DNA of 36,783 bases from Bartonella rattimassiliensis 15908 (GCF_000278215.1 NZ_JH725064.1:40058-76840), one strand, 5' to 3'; positions 27,356 through 36,126 are shown, counted from the first letter of the stretch. Numbers and translations: made by a program. The notes: generated by a model not told the origin, from the letters alone.

Positions 27356-27745
27356 TTACCACCAATAATCTGACAAGACATCACAGGGGCGTAAACGATG
27401 CTGATTTTCGTAAGAGCCATAGAGATTATCTTCATAATCGCGTGCTCTTCTTTCATCTAAACAGGTATGATAGGCTTCACTATTCAAAATAAAGGGCTGC
27501 AATTGTGTATTTTCTTCATTTATTTCGTAATTTTCCGTATAAAAATCAGCGATTTGTTCCGTAACATCTTCAGCATGATTTGTTGTAAGATCGAGTCGCA
27601 AAACTTTATAAACAGTTTCAGATTCTTCAATCAGTTCGAGCACTTCTTCTATTTCGTCTATTGGTCCTTCATAGATATCAGGCTTTTCGTCTTCGCAAAG
27701 TATGATTATAATTTCATCCTCTTTAACGAATGCAATATTTTTCAT
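27356..27745 (-). CDS. unrecognised acidic phage-module protein
   Basis: 129 residues, strongly acidic in the N-terminal half (EGPIDEIEEVLELIEESETV), ending in RLRPCDVLSDYWW. AAAGGGGGA lies 5 bases before the ATG, a very strong ribosome site. No domain recognised. The acidic character recalls small phage proteins that mimic DNA or bind host nucleases, but that is speculation. It is the first gene of the minus-strand early operon, behind a promoter with an operator-like palindrome at 27812-27839. Confidence 0.65.
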   Translation of the reverse strand: MKNIAFVKEDEIIIILCEDEKPDIYEGPIDEIEEVLELIEESETVYKVLRLDLTTNHAEDVTEQIADFYTENYEINEENTQLQPFILNSEAYHTCLDERRARDYEDNLYGSYENQHRLRPCDVLSDYWW

Positions 27746-27811
27746 GATTTTCCCCCTTTAGATAGTTAAAAAATATAGCTTTGTCTTGACAAGGCCAAAT
27801 ATAGCGTTAGT

Positions 27812-27839
27812 CTTATCTCCTCTATAGGAGAGATGTCAA
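27812..27839 (-). promoter_or_regulatory. minus-strand early promoter with built-in palindrome
   Basis: On the minus strand a perfect TTGACA (27834-27839), a 16-base spacer and GATAAG (27812-27817) form a promoter 67 bases before the acidic-protein gene. The spacer is filled by the perfect dyad TCTCCT-ATAG-AGGAGA (27816-27831), a typical place for a repressor operator. A second small dyad TTGTC-TT-GACAA lies at 27781-27792, downstream of the start point. Confidence 0.65.
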
Positions 27840-27932
27840 TCATTTTATCCTTCATAAAAGATATATTTTAAATCTTTGCGGGGTTCAAATGATATATGCC
27901 CATAACCATCGATTGTTCTTAGTTTCCCTCAT

Positions 27933-27958
27933 GTTCTTTTGTTGTTCTCTATTTGTTC
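27933..27958 (+). promoter_or_regulatory. double LexA (SOS) box
   Basis: GTTC occurs at 27933-27936, 27944-27947 and 27955-27958 with exactly 7 bases between each, i.e. two overlapping GTTC-N7-GTTC boxes, the LexA operator of alphaproteobacteria. A fourth GTTC lies at 27915. The last one is part of TTGTTC, a plausible -35 with TATAAA 15 bases (or ATAAAC 16 bases) downstream, so LexA binding would block this promoter. Confidence 0.8.
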
Positions 27959-27996
27959 TTATTTAATTGCAATTATAAACACACAGGAGAGATAAA

Positions 27997-28137
27997 ATGA
28001 GTGATATAATATTAATAGAATATTGGAATCGCCTTGATTCAAAAACACAGAAGGAACTTATTTTAAAGCTTCGTCAACAGGTCGCCGCAAAAGAGTCAAA
28101 ATTGCCTGTCTCTCTTCCGAAGAAAGTTCTGAAATAA
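27997..28137 (+). CDS. SOS-controlled 46-residue protein opposite the phage repressor
   Basis: ATG at 27997 with AGGAGA 7 bases upstream, 39 bases after a double LexA box. Product MSDIILIEYWNRLDSKTQKE, then LILKLRQQVAAKESKLPVSL, then PKKVLK: an acidic/aromatic N-terminus and a basic helix. The last 80 bases lie antisense to the 3' end of the repressor gene (28058-28375). Not recognised by sequence. Position, LexA control and size recall small SOS-induced antirepressors of temperate phages (Tum of 186, Gifsy antirepressors), which bind and inactivate a non-cleavable repressor. That function is inference; an alternative is that transcription itself, running into the repressor gene, is what matters. 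Confidence 0.65.
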   Translation: MSDIILIEYWNRLDSKTQKELILKLRQQVAAKESKLPVSLPKKVLK

Positions 28138-28375
28138 GCTCTATGAATTCTTTATCTTCAGGACTAGCTCCCTTACCGTAAAGAATATAATTCATACTGA
28201 TATTAATTTCGTGACAAATTCGCGAGAGAGATTCGATTGTTGGATCTTTTCCTTCAGAAAGGATAGAATGAAGGTACCCAGCACCTTTACCGGCAGCGAG
28301 GGATATAGATCTTTTTGATCTTCCACTTTTTTCCACAGCGGTTTTTAATCTTTGACGCCAACCATCGATATTCAT
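28058..28375 (-). CDS. phage CI-like repressor, helix-turn-helix only
   Basis: 105 residues. The HTH covers about residues 5-60: WRQRLKTAVEKSGRSKRSIS, LAAGKGAGYLHSILSEGKDP, TIESLSRICHEINISMNYIL. The rest is a short acidic helix region (PEDKEFIELISELSSEERQA). There is no LexA/CI-type peptidase domain (no Ala-Gly cleavage site or Ser/Lys dyad), so RecA-driven self-cleavage is not expected and induction would need an antirepressor. It lies between the minus-strand early operon and the plus-strand replication genes, and its 3' end is overlapped by a convergent SOS-controlled gene. GGTGA is a weak ribosome site. Confidence 0.85.
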   Translation of the reverse strand: MNIDGWRQRLKTAVEKSGRSKRSISLAAGKGAGYLHSILSEGKDPTIESLSRICHEINISMNYILYGKGASPEDKEFIELISELSSEERQAILTLLRRPVDEALK

Positions 28376-28435
28376 AGTTTCACCATATAGCGCGTCTTAA
28401 AAAAAAACACGTCCTTTTTGTAAAATGGACTTGCA

Positions 28436-28455
28436 TTATCCTCTAAAAAGGATAA
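28436..28455. promoter_or_regulatory. operator-like dyad upstream of repressor
   Basis: TTATCC-N8-GGATAA is a perfect 6-bp inverted repeat 60 bases before the repressor start codon, in the 382-base gap between the repressor and the plus-strand replication genes. On the minus strand it overlaps GATAAT, a possible -10 of the repressor promoter, as expected for autoregulation. No good plus-strand promoter was found in this gap. Confidence 0.5.
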
Positions 28456-28757
28456 AATTAAAGGAACAAATTTTACTTTTTAGGGGGATTTTTTTCATTT
28501 TTGACTCATAAAAACACTTTAACCACCGATACAAAAGGCTCTCTTACAGAACTGATGCATTGAGAATGTTTTGTATTTTGTCATTTTTTTCATTTAAGCA
28601 ATTACAAATTGTAATTTTTCATCCCTTATTCTTCGGGCACAGCCAACCATTTGCCTCTACTTTGATTACACTGAAGCAAATTCAACCTAAGCTAACTGGC
28701 TATTTATGCTTTTATTGTCCATGAAAAGCTATAAAAAACAAGAAAGTCCATTCCAGT

Positions 28758-29867
28758 ATGAAAAACGCTAATCAACAAGAAACTCCTCACTATGAATCTT
28801 CTAGGCTTCCTTATGTTTGTTGGTATCAAAATGATTTTCTAGGCGGCGTTCGTGGCATGCGTGCACACGAGATTGGAATTTATACGATTCTTCTCAATGA
28901 AATGTATGCACGTGGACGTCCTCTTGAAATATCGGAAGAACGTTTAGCGCGTCTTTGCGGTTGTGACAAGCGAACTTTTGTCAATGTTTTATCCATGCTG
29001 ATCCAAGAGGGTAAGATTTTAAATTTAGCCAATGGCTTATGGAACAAGCGTTGCGAAAATGTTTTTCAAGAGCGTGAAAAATTGCTTGAGCAAAAATCCT
29101 TTGCGGGACGCTCTTCGGCAAAAAAGCGTAAGAAAATCAATGTCGAGATTCAACAAATGTTGAACGAGAAGCAAAAAGGTGTTGAACAAAGCTTAGAAGC
29201 TCAAAAGGCAGAAGGAGAAGAAGAAAATGAAACACCTTACGGTGTTTCAGAAAAGAAAGTTTTATTTCATGAAACAGAATCTTGTTTTTCCTGCGAATCC
29301 AGTTTTGAGCAAAGGGACCATCGCTCCTCCACTTCGTCTGTTGGTTCACCACTCCTTTTCTCTACGCCAAGTGCGGAATCGGCTTTTCAAGAAAATTTTT
29401 CTTCTTCCTTAAAGGCTTGTCGATCTGAGTTTACCTCTCCTTCTGTTGCGCCTCCTTCCCCTATCACCCAACTTGTCCTGCAGGAAAAAACGAAATCCGC
29501 TTGTGCTCTTTCGCCCTCCACCTTACCTGCCTGCGTCTCACCTTCATGCACAAAAAAAACCCTGATCTCATCGCTTATCAAAGGACATCGGCTTCCTGAA
29601 GATTGGCAAGCAGACATCAATGCGGCGGTTTCAGAAGGTTTGAGTGAGAGTCAAGCCCATTGGCAAGCCAAGAAGTTTCGTGACTACTGGCAAGCCAAGA
29701 GTGGCAAAGAATCTCTCAAAGCAGACTGGCAAGCCACATGGCGCAACTGGTTTCGCCGTGAGATCGAACGGCTAGAACAGCAAAAACATGGGGACTCCTC
29801 ATCTTTGATCTCTAAGCACAACGACACTCTTTACCGCAGTCTAATCAACTATAACGGCGATTTTTGA
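28758..29867 (+). CDS. DUF1376 phage replication protein
   Basis: 369 residues. The N-terminal DUF1376 domain (about 14-105: RLPYVCWYQNDFLGGVRGMR, HEIGIYTILLNEMYARGRPL, ARLCGCDKRTFVNVLSMLIQ, WNKRCENVFQERE) is a winged-helix-like domain of phage replication initiators. A Ser/Lys/Glu-rich linker (about 115-270) has no structure. The C-terminus (about 275-350: RLPEDWQADINAAVSEGLSE, ADWQATWRNWFRREIER) is the conserved helicase-loader-like tail of phage replication proteins. It probably recruits the helicase encoded next to the phage origin. It heads the plus-strand replication operon together with the primase-helicase. Confidence 0.88.
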   Translation: MKNANQQETPHYESSRLPYVCWYQNDFLGGVRGMRAHEIGIYTILLNEMYARGRPLEISEERLARLCGCDKRTFVNVLSMLIQEGKILNLANGLWNKRCENVFQEREKLLEQKSFAGRSSAKKRKKINVEIQQMLNEKQKGVEQSLEAQKAEGEEENETPYGVSEKKVLFHETESCFSCESSFEQRDHRSSTSSVGSPLLFSTPSAESAFQENFSSSLKACRSEFTSPSVAPPSPITQLVLQEKTKSACALSPSTLPACVSPSCTKKTLISSLIKGHRLPEDWQADINAAVSEGLSESQAHWQAKKFRDYWQAKSGKESLKADWQATWRNWFRREIERLEQQKHGDSSSLISKHNDTLYRSLINYNGDF

Positions 29868-30072
29868 CATTACACACCCAAGGTATTTTTCAAGCAGATA
29901 AGCGGTGGAAAAATGTTTCAAAACTGTAAAAAAAGCACTATCGGACAAAACGATAAGGTGCAAAACAACAATTTGATAGTCAATTTTCACAGCAAAACGT
30001 ATCCACATCTGACTTTTCCTCATAAAAGCACTCTCTTCACGCAGTACAGGCTCTCAACAATCACCTTTGCCT

Positions 30073-30261
30073 ATGGCCTTTTTTGCCACAGGACAGCGTT
30101 TTCCATGCATGGCAGATATCGGCATGGCAGTGTTAGAAACTTTCATTAAAGGACAGGAACACAGCAAAGAAATTTCTAGATCACAAGGGATTTTCCATAA
30201 GATTGAACGACGAGAACCACGAAAACAGTATCCTCACTTTTCCCACTTGAAAAAACAGTAA
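30073..30261 (+). CDS. possible small phage protein before the primase-helicase
   Basis: A frame in the 416-base gap between two replication genes gives MAFFATGQRFPCMADIGMAV, LETFIKGQEHSKEISRSQGI and FHKIERREPRKQYPHFSHLK. The composition is protein-like, and it ends 22 bases before the next gene. No Shine-Dalgarno is visible. The rest of this gap (29868-30072) shows nothing clear. Confidence 0.35.
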   Translation: MAFFATGQRFPCMADIGMAVLETFIKGQEHSKEISRSQGIFHKIERREPRKQYPHFSHLKKQ

Positions 30262-30283
30262 CATATTCACCCAACGAAGAACC

Positions 30284-32209
30284 ATGAGTACAATTTTTGA
30301 GATAAAACAAAAGCTTACCTCACAAGCAGATACGATAGCAGAAATGCTTCTTCCTCAGGGGCGCAAACGAGGGAACAATTGGATTGTAGGTAACATACGC
30401 GGTGAAGTTGGTCAAAGTTTATCGGTATGCTTGAGCGGCAATAAAGCAGGCCTTTGGTATGATTTTGCAGAAGGCATTGGAGGAGATCTTTTAGATCTTT
30501 GGTGTGAAGTTAAAGGCATTAGCCTTTCTCAAGCCTTAGAAGAAGCACGCGCTGTTCTCAATCTGACACGCCCCAAACCTTTTATGGCGCCCCATCGTTC
30601 CTATCGTCGTCCACCAGTTCCCACAGGGTGCTCTCCGCAAAATCTCGTCAAAATCTATCTTCACCAAGAGCGCCACATTCCTCTAGAAATTATAAAGCGT
30701 TACCGCATAGGAGAAGATGGTAAAAAAATCATTTTCCCTTTTTATAAACCCGACGGCACTCTTGCTTTAGTCAAAGAACGACTTGCCCAAGCGGGAGCAA
30801 AAACAAAACCTACAGCAGCACATTGTGAACCGATTTTATTTGGTTGGCAAGCCATTTTTTCCTCACCCCACACCGCCACTCAAGCAGCACAACCCACACC
30901 CTCACCCCACACCGCCACTCATATCCCACAGCAAGGGTTCTCGATGGAGCACACATCTTTCCCCACTTTTTCTTCCACAAACCGTACACTTGTCATCACC
31001 GAAGGAGAAATTGATGCACTTTCCTTAGCCGCCTATGGATATCCGGCGGTCTCTGTACCCTTTGGAGGAGGAAGTGGAAGCAAACACAACTGGATTGAAA
31101 ATGAATTTGATCATTTAGAAACTTTTGAAACGATTTTTTTAGCAACCGATATGGACAAGCCTGGTGAAGAAGCTGCCCATGAGATTGCCAGCAGGCTTGG
31201 TCGTCATCGCTGCTACCGTGTACTTTTACCCCTTAAAGATGCCAATGACTGTTTAACGGCTGGTATTGATAGAGCCACCATACAATCTGCCTTTTCCTCA
31301 GCAAAAAGCTTTGCACCAGAAGGCTTACGGCGCGCTTCAGATTATAAAGACAAAGTCATGAAACTTTTTTGGCCAGAACCTGAACAACATATTGGCTATA
31401 CAGTTCCCTATCCTAAACTGAATGGCAAATTACATTTTCGCCCGGCAGAGTTAACCCTTTGGAGTGGCGCCAGTGGTGCTGGAAAAAGCCAATTGTTATC
31501 AGACTGTATTCCCCATTGGATTGCACAAAAGAGTCGCCTTTGCTTAGCCTCTTTAGAGATGAAAGGAGAACAATCCTTACGCCGTTTAACCAAACAAACT
31601 GGGGGTTTAGAACAACCTACAAGAGAGATGATTGAACAGATTCTTCATTTTTTAGACGATGGCCTTATTCTTTATGAACATGTTGGCAAATCGAGCGTTG
31701 ACACTTTACTTGATGTCTTTGACTATTGCCGGGCACGCTATGGCTGCGATCAATTTATCATCGACAGTCTCATGCGGCTTGGCATTGCCTCTGACGATTA
31801 TGCGAAACAAGAACAAGCGGTTTATAAAATGGTTGATTGGGCTGTTTTAAACGGGGTGCATATTCATCTTGTTGCCCATGCCCGCAAAGGAGGATTAGAT
31901 AAGGATATTCCTGGCACAGAAGATATAAAAGGCGCCTCAGAGATTGGCGCCAATGCCTTTAACATCATCACTGTTTGGCGCAACCGCTCGCTAGAAGATA
32001 AAATCTTTGCCGCCTCATTGCAAGAAGAAAAAGCAGATTTAGCCAAACGCCCCGGCGTCATTATGAATATTGCCAAGCAACGTTCGGGTGATTTTGAGGG
32101 GAAAATAGGACTTTGGTTTGATCCTCGAACCTATCGCTATCGCTGTTCTTTTGAACACTCATTAACGCTACGACGTTATCTGGAACGCCCGCTAACACTA
32201 CTTTTCTGA
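30284..32209 (+). CDS. phage primase-helicase (TOPRIM + DnaB-like)
   Basis: 641 residues with the order of T7 gp4-like enzymes. Residues about 25-95 form a primase zinc-ribbon-like region without zinc Cys (NNWIVGNIRGEVGQSLSVCL, AGLWYDFAEGIGGDLLDLWC). A TOPRIM domain follows (LVITEGEIDALSLAAYG at 236-252, catalytic E240; LATDMDKPGEEAA with D289/D291). The SF4 helicase domain has Walker A GASGAGKS (395-402), Walker B FIIDSLMR with D494, and HLVAHARKG plus a late Lys/Arg motif (IAKQRSGDFEG). Residues 194-213 hold a duplicated SPHTAT unit in the TOPRIM lead-in. It synthesises primers and unwinds DNA at the phage fork. ATG at 30284 has only weak GAAGAA upstream. Confidence 0.93.
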   Translation: MSTIFEIKQKLTSQADTIAEMLLPQGRKRGNNWIVGNIRGEVGQSLSVCLSGNKAGLWYDFAEGIGGDLLDLWCEVKGISLSQALEEARAVLNLTRPKPFMAPHRSYRRPPVPTGCSPQNLVKIYLHQERHIPLEIIKRYRIGEDGKKIIFPFYKPDGTLALVKERLAQAGAKTKPTAAHCEPILFGWQAIFSSPHTATQAAQPTPSPHTATHIPQQGFSMEHTSFPTFSSTNRTLVITEGEIDALSLAAYGYPAVSVPFGGGSGSKHNWIENEFDHLETFETIFLATDMDKPGEEAAHEIASRLGRHRCYRVLLPLKDANDCLTAGIDRATIQSAFSSAKSFAPEGLRRASDYKDKVMKLFWPEPEQHIGYTVPYPKLNGKLHFRPAELTLWSGASGAGKSQLLSDCIPHWIAQKSRLCLASLEMKGEQSLRRLTKQTGGLEQPTREMIEQILHFLDDGLILYEHVGKSSVDTLLDVFDYCRARYGCDQFIIDSLMRLGIASDDYAKQEQAVYKMVDWAVLNGVHIHLVAHARKGGLDKDIPGTEDIKGASEIGANAFNIITVWRNRSLEDKIFAASLQEEKADLAKRPGVIMNIAKQRSGDFEGKIGLWFDPRTYRYRCSFEHSLTLRRYLERPLTLLF

Positions 32210-33235
32210 AGAGTCCCTACCGGATTAAACCAACCCATCTAGCGCCCTCATCAAGAAAAACAGCTATCAATCCCCTACTGACGGCCTCCCCAATCCTTCT
32301 AAACCTAAAGCCAGCTCTACACCCATATAGGCAAAACCGAAAACCACCCCCCACAATGAAAAACAACACAAACCAATTCAACAGCCACAATGATCTCTCC
32401 CCAACCATATCTCTTGGCTCTTATACCAGCAAACTCAACAGCAAACACGAACTCCATTAAGAATATCTCTATTATACTCATACATATAGTAGCAATGGCG
32501 CAAAACATCCCATGTTCGAGACCACAAAGCAACTTTCCCTCCGCTCTGTACCCACATGGGCAAAACCAATGGCAGATCCAACAATGCAACAAACACCGTT
32601 CCTATCAAGAACAATCCCCACAGTACATCCGAACGGACTACTCCCAAAAGACAATCAAACATCCTTTCCTTCAAAAACACGCCTCATGAGACAAATCCTC
32701 CTCCTTCCACCAAAAACGATCCCAACAGAAAATACCAAACCTTTTCAAAGAATTAAAACAGAAACCCGCAACGCTTTTTCCCAAGACAAATAAGCCCAAT
32801 GACAAGGCCTAAAAGGATGCAAAACACCCATTATTTAAGAACCAAAGCCAGCTCTACGCGATGTGTTCAGCAACCGTATAAACAAAACTAAAACCCCAAC
32901 CAATAAAGCCTCCAAACACTATTCTCTTAAAAAATTGTTTCCTTGTACCCCTCAAATACCTCGTTCCCACATTCAGTAGAAATTAAAGACCCCAGATGCA
33001 GAACAACACCAACTACGGCAAAAACCACAAATTACGTCCCATGCATATTCCTTACAACAACAAAAACCAAGCTAACACTCTAATGCAGCAAAACACCAGT
33101 CTTTTCAAGAAGCAAATCCAAGTCCTCTCCCCACACGCCACCATATCCTTGCCATGCATCTACACTCCATAGAGCAAGCAACATTTAAATTTCTTTGAAA
33201 CAGAAAACCAAACGATCATTTTTTAAGGAGATGAT
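32210..33235. other. non-coding A/C-rich region in phage module
   Basis: About 1 kb with a striking excess of A and C on the plus strand. Open frames on both strands (e.g. 32217-32408 minus) are short, overlapping and without ribosome sites. I see no gene or clear repeat. It could include a replication origin, which I cannot recognise by eye. Confidence 0.55.
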
Positions 33236-33805
33236 ATGAACGACAAAGAGAAAAAAAATACACAAATCTACTCTCTTGATCATCAAGAAAAAGAAAAGCA
33301 TATTGGTCATTTAAAAACGCAAGAAATTCCAATTGAAACGAGCAATCCTTATTTTCAACCCGCTCATCCAGAAAGCTCCAGCAACCGCCGCACCATAAAA
33401 GCCATTGTCAATGTCCAAAGCCGTCCCATTGCACTTTTATATGCGAAAGGACATATTAGTAAGACACAATATAGAGCAGCCGAACGTTTTTATTTTTACT
33501 GGCGTCAAAGTCAGGCCGATCTCCACACGAGTCTTGACTACAGTCGTGAAAAGATTTCCTGTAACCAAGATTACACCTTCCCCATTGAACGCCAAATAGA
33601 AGCATCCGATCAATTAAAAACAGTTAAAATTCAACTTGGTATTCTAGGCTATTCACTGCTTGAGCAGGTTATTGGCCATGGACAAGGGATAAAAGAACTA
33701 AGTTCTTCAAAACGCAAACAAAACTCCCTTGCCGATCATTTACGCGATTGTTTAGACTTGTTAGCATTTCATTGGGGATATGCAAACCATAAACATTCTG
33801 AATAA
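33236..33805 (+). CDS. DUF6456-like phage protein
   Basis: 189 residues, preceded by AAGGAGATGAT right before the ATG, the best ribosome site in the module. After a polar N-terminus (1-55), a helical domain reads PIALLYAKGHISKTQYRAAE, RFYFYWRQSQADLHTSLDYS, and later KTVKIQLGILGYSLLEQVIG, LADHLRDCLDLLAFHWG. The 'S-x-x-QYxAAERF ... LDLLAxHWG' layout is that of DUF6456, a family in Rhizobiales prophages and chromosomes. Some members are thought to be DNA-binding regulators; function not established. Last gene before the right integrase remnant. Confidence 0.7.
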   Translation: MNDKEKKNTQIYSLDHQEKEKHIGHLKTQEIPIETSNPYFQPAHPESSSNRRTIKAIVNVQSRPIALLYAKGHISKTQYRAAERFYFYWRQSQADLHTSLDYSREKISCNQDYTFPIERQIEASDQLKTVKIQLGILGYSLLEQVIGHGQGIKELSSSKRKQNSLADHLRDCLDLLAFHWGYANHKHSE

Positions 33806-34019
33806 TTTTTTTCATCCTTCAGGGCAACATCCTCTGCTGCCCACCTTCTCCTGAATGAGAATTCTTAACCTCACACCCGTCCTTCTTCTTCCCCCGACGA
33901 GCTCAACCATTCACCTCCTATCAAATACATACTCTCAAGCAACACCCCTCAAAAGCACTGTCTTCCATAAAACTAACTCCACGCCAATCCCCCTCTTCTA
34001 CATCAGTCTATCACCATGA

Positions 34020-34345
34020 GAAGCTTTTAAATAGATTCGCTTTTGTCTTTTAAATAATGGAGATTGTTTATTGCTTCACGCTTTTATTTATTGCGTTCTT
34101 TAATGGGGTCACGACCTTCACGTAAAACCGAACGCCACCCAGTTGCTAATTCACGGGCTTTTTTTTAAGAGACATCTCTCAAGACACCCAATCCCATTTC
34201 ACGACGGGGCCTGTGAAGAATATAACGATAAATCCATTGAGCACCACCATCTTTACGCTTATGGAGAAGCCAGCCAGTCCCATCATTATGTTTGCCAGCC
34301 CCCAATATTGCCAATAACCTTTGCATTAAGGGTTCATAAGAGCCC
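34020..34345 (-). pseudogene. integrase pseudogene fragment (inverted, right edge)
   Basis: On the minus strand the N-terminal integrase domain reads AGKHNDGTGWLLHKRKDGGA, QWIYRYILHRPRREMGLGVL, RDVS, then stop, and similarity continues to about 34020 (ARELATGWRSVLREGRDPIK in another frame). It is closely related to the remnant at 24427 but keeps only the first third. It faces that remnant across the 9-kb module. Confidence 0.88.
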
Positions 34346-34505
34346 TTTTTTATACAAATTTGATCCACACGCTAATCCTGCTTGTAACGTGCAAGCGCAT
34401 GGTTTTGATTGATTAAACAGATTTGAAATGAAAGAATCTGACGATATTCGGGGGTCTAATTCAAGTTGAATAACGATAAATTATCATTATAAATCAATAT
34501 ATTGA
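34346..34505 (-). repeat. integrase-leader repeat, copy F (inverted)
   Basis: On the minus strand TATTGATTTATAATGATAAT, CCGAATATCGTCAGATTCTT, TCAATCAAAACCATGCGCTT and AATTTGTATAAAAAAGGGCT lead into the integrase fragment. It is the mirror of copy E (24256) and closes the phage module. Confidence 0.85.
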
Positions 34506-35069
34506 AGAGGATATTTTGTTCAATCATTTATCCAAGATAGTTGCATGCATTATCACATCTTGAAATACAAATTAATTGATGTCGAATTCAGAATAAGCAC
34601 TCAATTAAAAATAAGTATTCATTAAGTTTTAATACACAAATAGCAAAATTTTATTTTGTATAAAAAGTATTTTTTATATTGCTCCCTTTTCAATTCTCTG
34701 CTAGTTGTGGATTTGTAATCTTTAGTTAATGCGCTTTTTAAAGCTTGTTTTTTTGGACGTTTTTTACGGTTCAATGTTGAAAGTTCTCTTAAGGTTTTAA
34801 GCCCTCTGTAATATCAGAGGACTTTTTTTATAGCTGTATTGTCTTCGATCAATCCCTTCTTAAACTTTGTTATATTCTTCCATAAGATCCACCTGTCAAT
34901 AAAATCGCCTTGTGTCTCCTCCTCAAAAGATGAAGATTCTTAACCCACTCTGTTCTACCCGCAGCTTGGATACGAAAGCTCTTAGCTTTCTACTTTCTCT
35001 TGATTTTCCACACATAGACCTCAAATGAATTTAAGACATAGCCCCCAAGCCCTATCATAAATAGTCAAT
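34506..35069. other. non-coding region right of the phage module
   Basis: No gene is firmly supported. On the minus strand about 34625-34795 reads LSTLNRKKRPKKQALKSALT, KDYKSTTSRELKREQYKKYF, a Lys-rich stretch that may be the relic of the C-terminus of a basic protein. It lacks a start. Confidence 0.45.
34803..34829 (+). terminator. rho-independent terminator (plus strand)
   Basis: A 6-bp stem CCTCTG/CAGAGG with a 6-base loop is followed by AC and seven T residues. No plus-strand gene remains just upstream; it may be left over from a lost gene. Confidence 0.75.
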
Positions 35070-35330
35070 ATCTTTAATTTACCATTAAAATCATCGCTTT
35101 TTTTAACATAAATCAGAACCGCCAATATCGTAAGATTCTTTCATTTCAACTCTACTTTATGTTGAATTAATCAAAACCATTCCCCTGCATACTAGCAGGT
35201 AAGAAAGACATATAGGATAAAATACTTCAAAGATAAAGAATCGCAACGCTTCTCATAAAAACTCCCAAGTTTCAAGAGCTGTCATTACATTAGGGGCTCG
35301 AATAGTATGATGGTGCTAACTTCTCTTTAA
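35070..35330 (+). repeat. integrase-leader repeat, copy G plus integrase trace
   Basis: A strongly diverged copy: CCAATATCGTAAGATTCTTT, GAATTAATCAAAACCATTCC and CTTCTCATAAAAACTC, then GGGGCTCGAATAGTATGATG matching GGGGCTGGCAAATATAATGA of the integrase remnant. Weak integrase-like traces run to about 35460. Confidence 0.65.
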
Positions 35331-35899
35331 GATTTTACAGAAGAGATTATCTCTTTCACAAGAGCTTTTTCCGTTATTCCGTTCACCAACCTCATTATAA
35401 GATGTAAAAACACTATGTTTCTTTAAAAGAAATACGTAAATGTACAACACAAGTCTATTTTTTTTGGAACATTCTGTTTTCCATTAAGAACATCACCCAT
35501 TAAAAAACGAAAGCCCCATTAGAAATAACCTAATGCCTAAGGCAATGCATAATCTCCACTCAGATATTACTCTTTAACAGCCAAAACGAATAAAAAATAA
35601 ATAGGAAAAATGAAGCAATGTTTCATTCATAACACTTCATATCTTTCCTATTCTTCCGAAATCCGTTAATCTTCTTGCTTTCCAAAAGATAACGTGCAAT
35701 ACTCACCCCACCTTTTTACGATACCTCCTCCACATCACCTCAACAACAACACTAGAGTATAACGATAAAGCCCCCATGAAAAACATAAAACTTCATGGAG
35801 AACATAAAATAATTTATAAACTTCCTATTTTTACGCTTACTATTAAAGAGCAAACTGGTAACATCACACACTTTGCTAACTCTGAACTAACTTTGGGCA
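35331..35899. other. non-coding region between two integrase-leader repeats
   Basis: AT-rich decayed DNA, with integrase traces at its left end only. No frame, RNA or further repeat recognised. Confidence 0.5.
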
Positions 35900-36126
35900 T
35901 TGAGACACTTTCGGGTATTCGATAAGCTCTTAACACTTAAGAGCGTTCATAAGAAGCATTGCGATTCTTTGTTTGAGGTATTTTCTCCCATGCCAGCCAC
36001 ACTTATGACATATTAAAGTACGCTTTTGATGACTTTAACATACAATAGGTGTGGAATGAAAGAGATTTACAATCTTCAGTCCTCTTATTCAACATGCAAA
36101 TGATTTATTATCATTATAAATCAATG
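35900..36126 (-). repeat. integrase-leader repeat, copy H (inverted)
   Basis: On the minus strand CATTGATTTATAATGATAAT is perfect, followed by weaker matches (AGATTGTAAATCTCTTTCAT, AAGTCATCAAAAGCGTACTT, CTTCTTATGAACGCTCTTAA). It points toward copy G, repeating the convergent arrangement of A/B and E/F. Confidence 0.7.
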
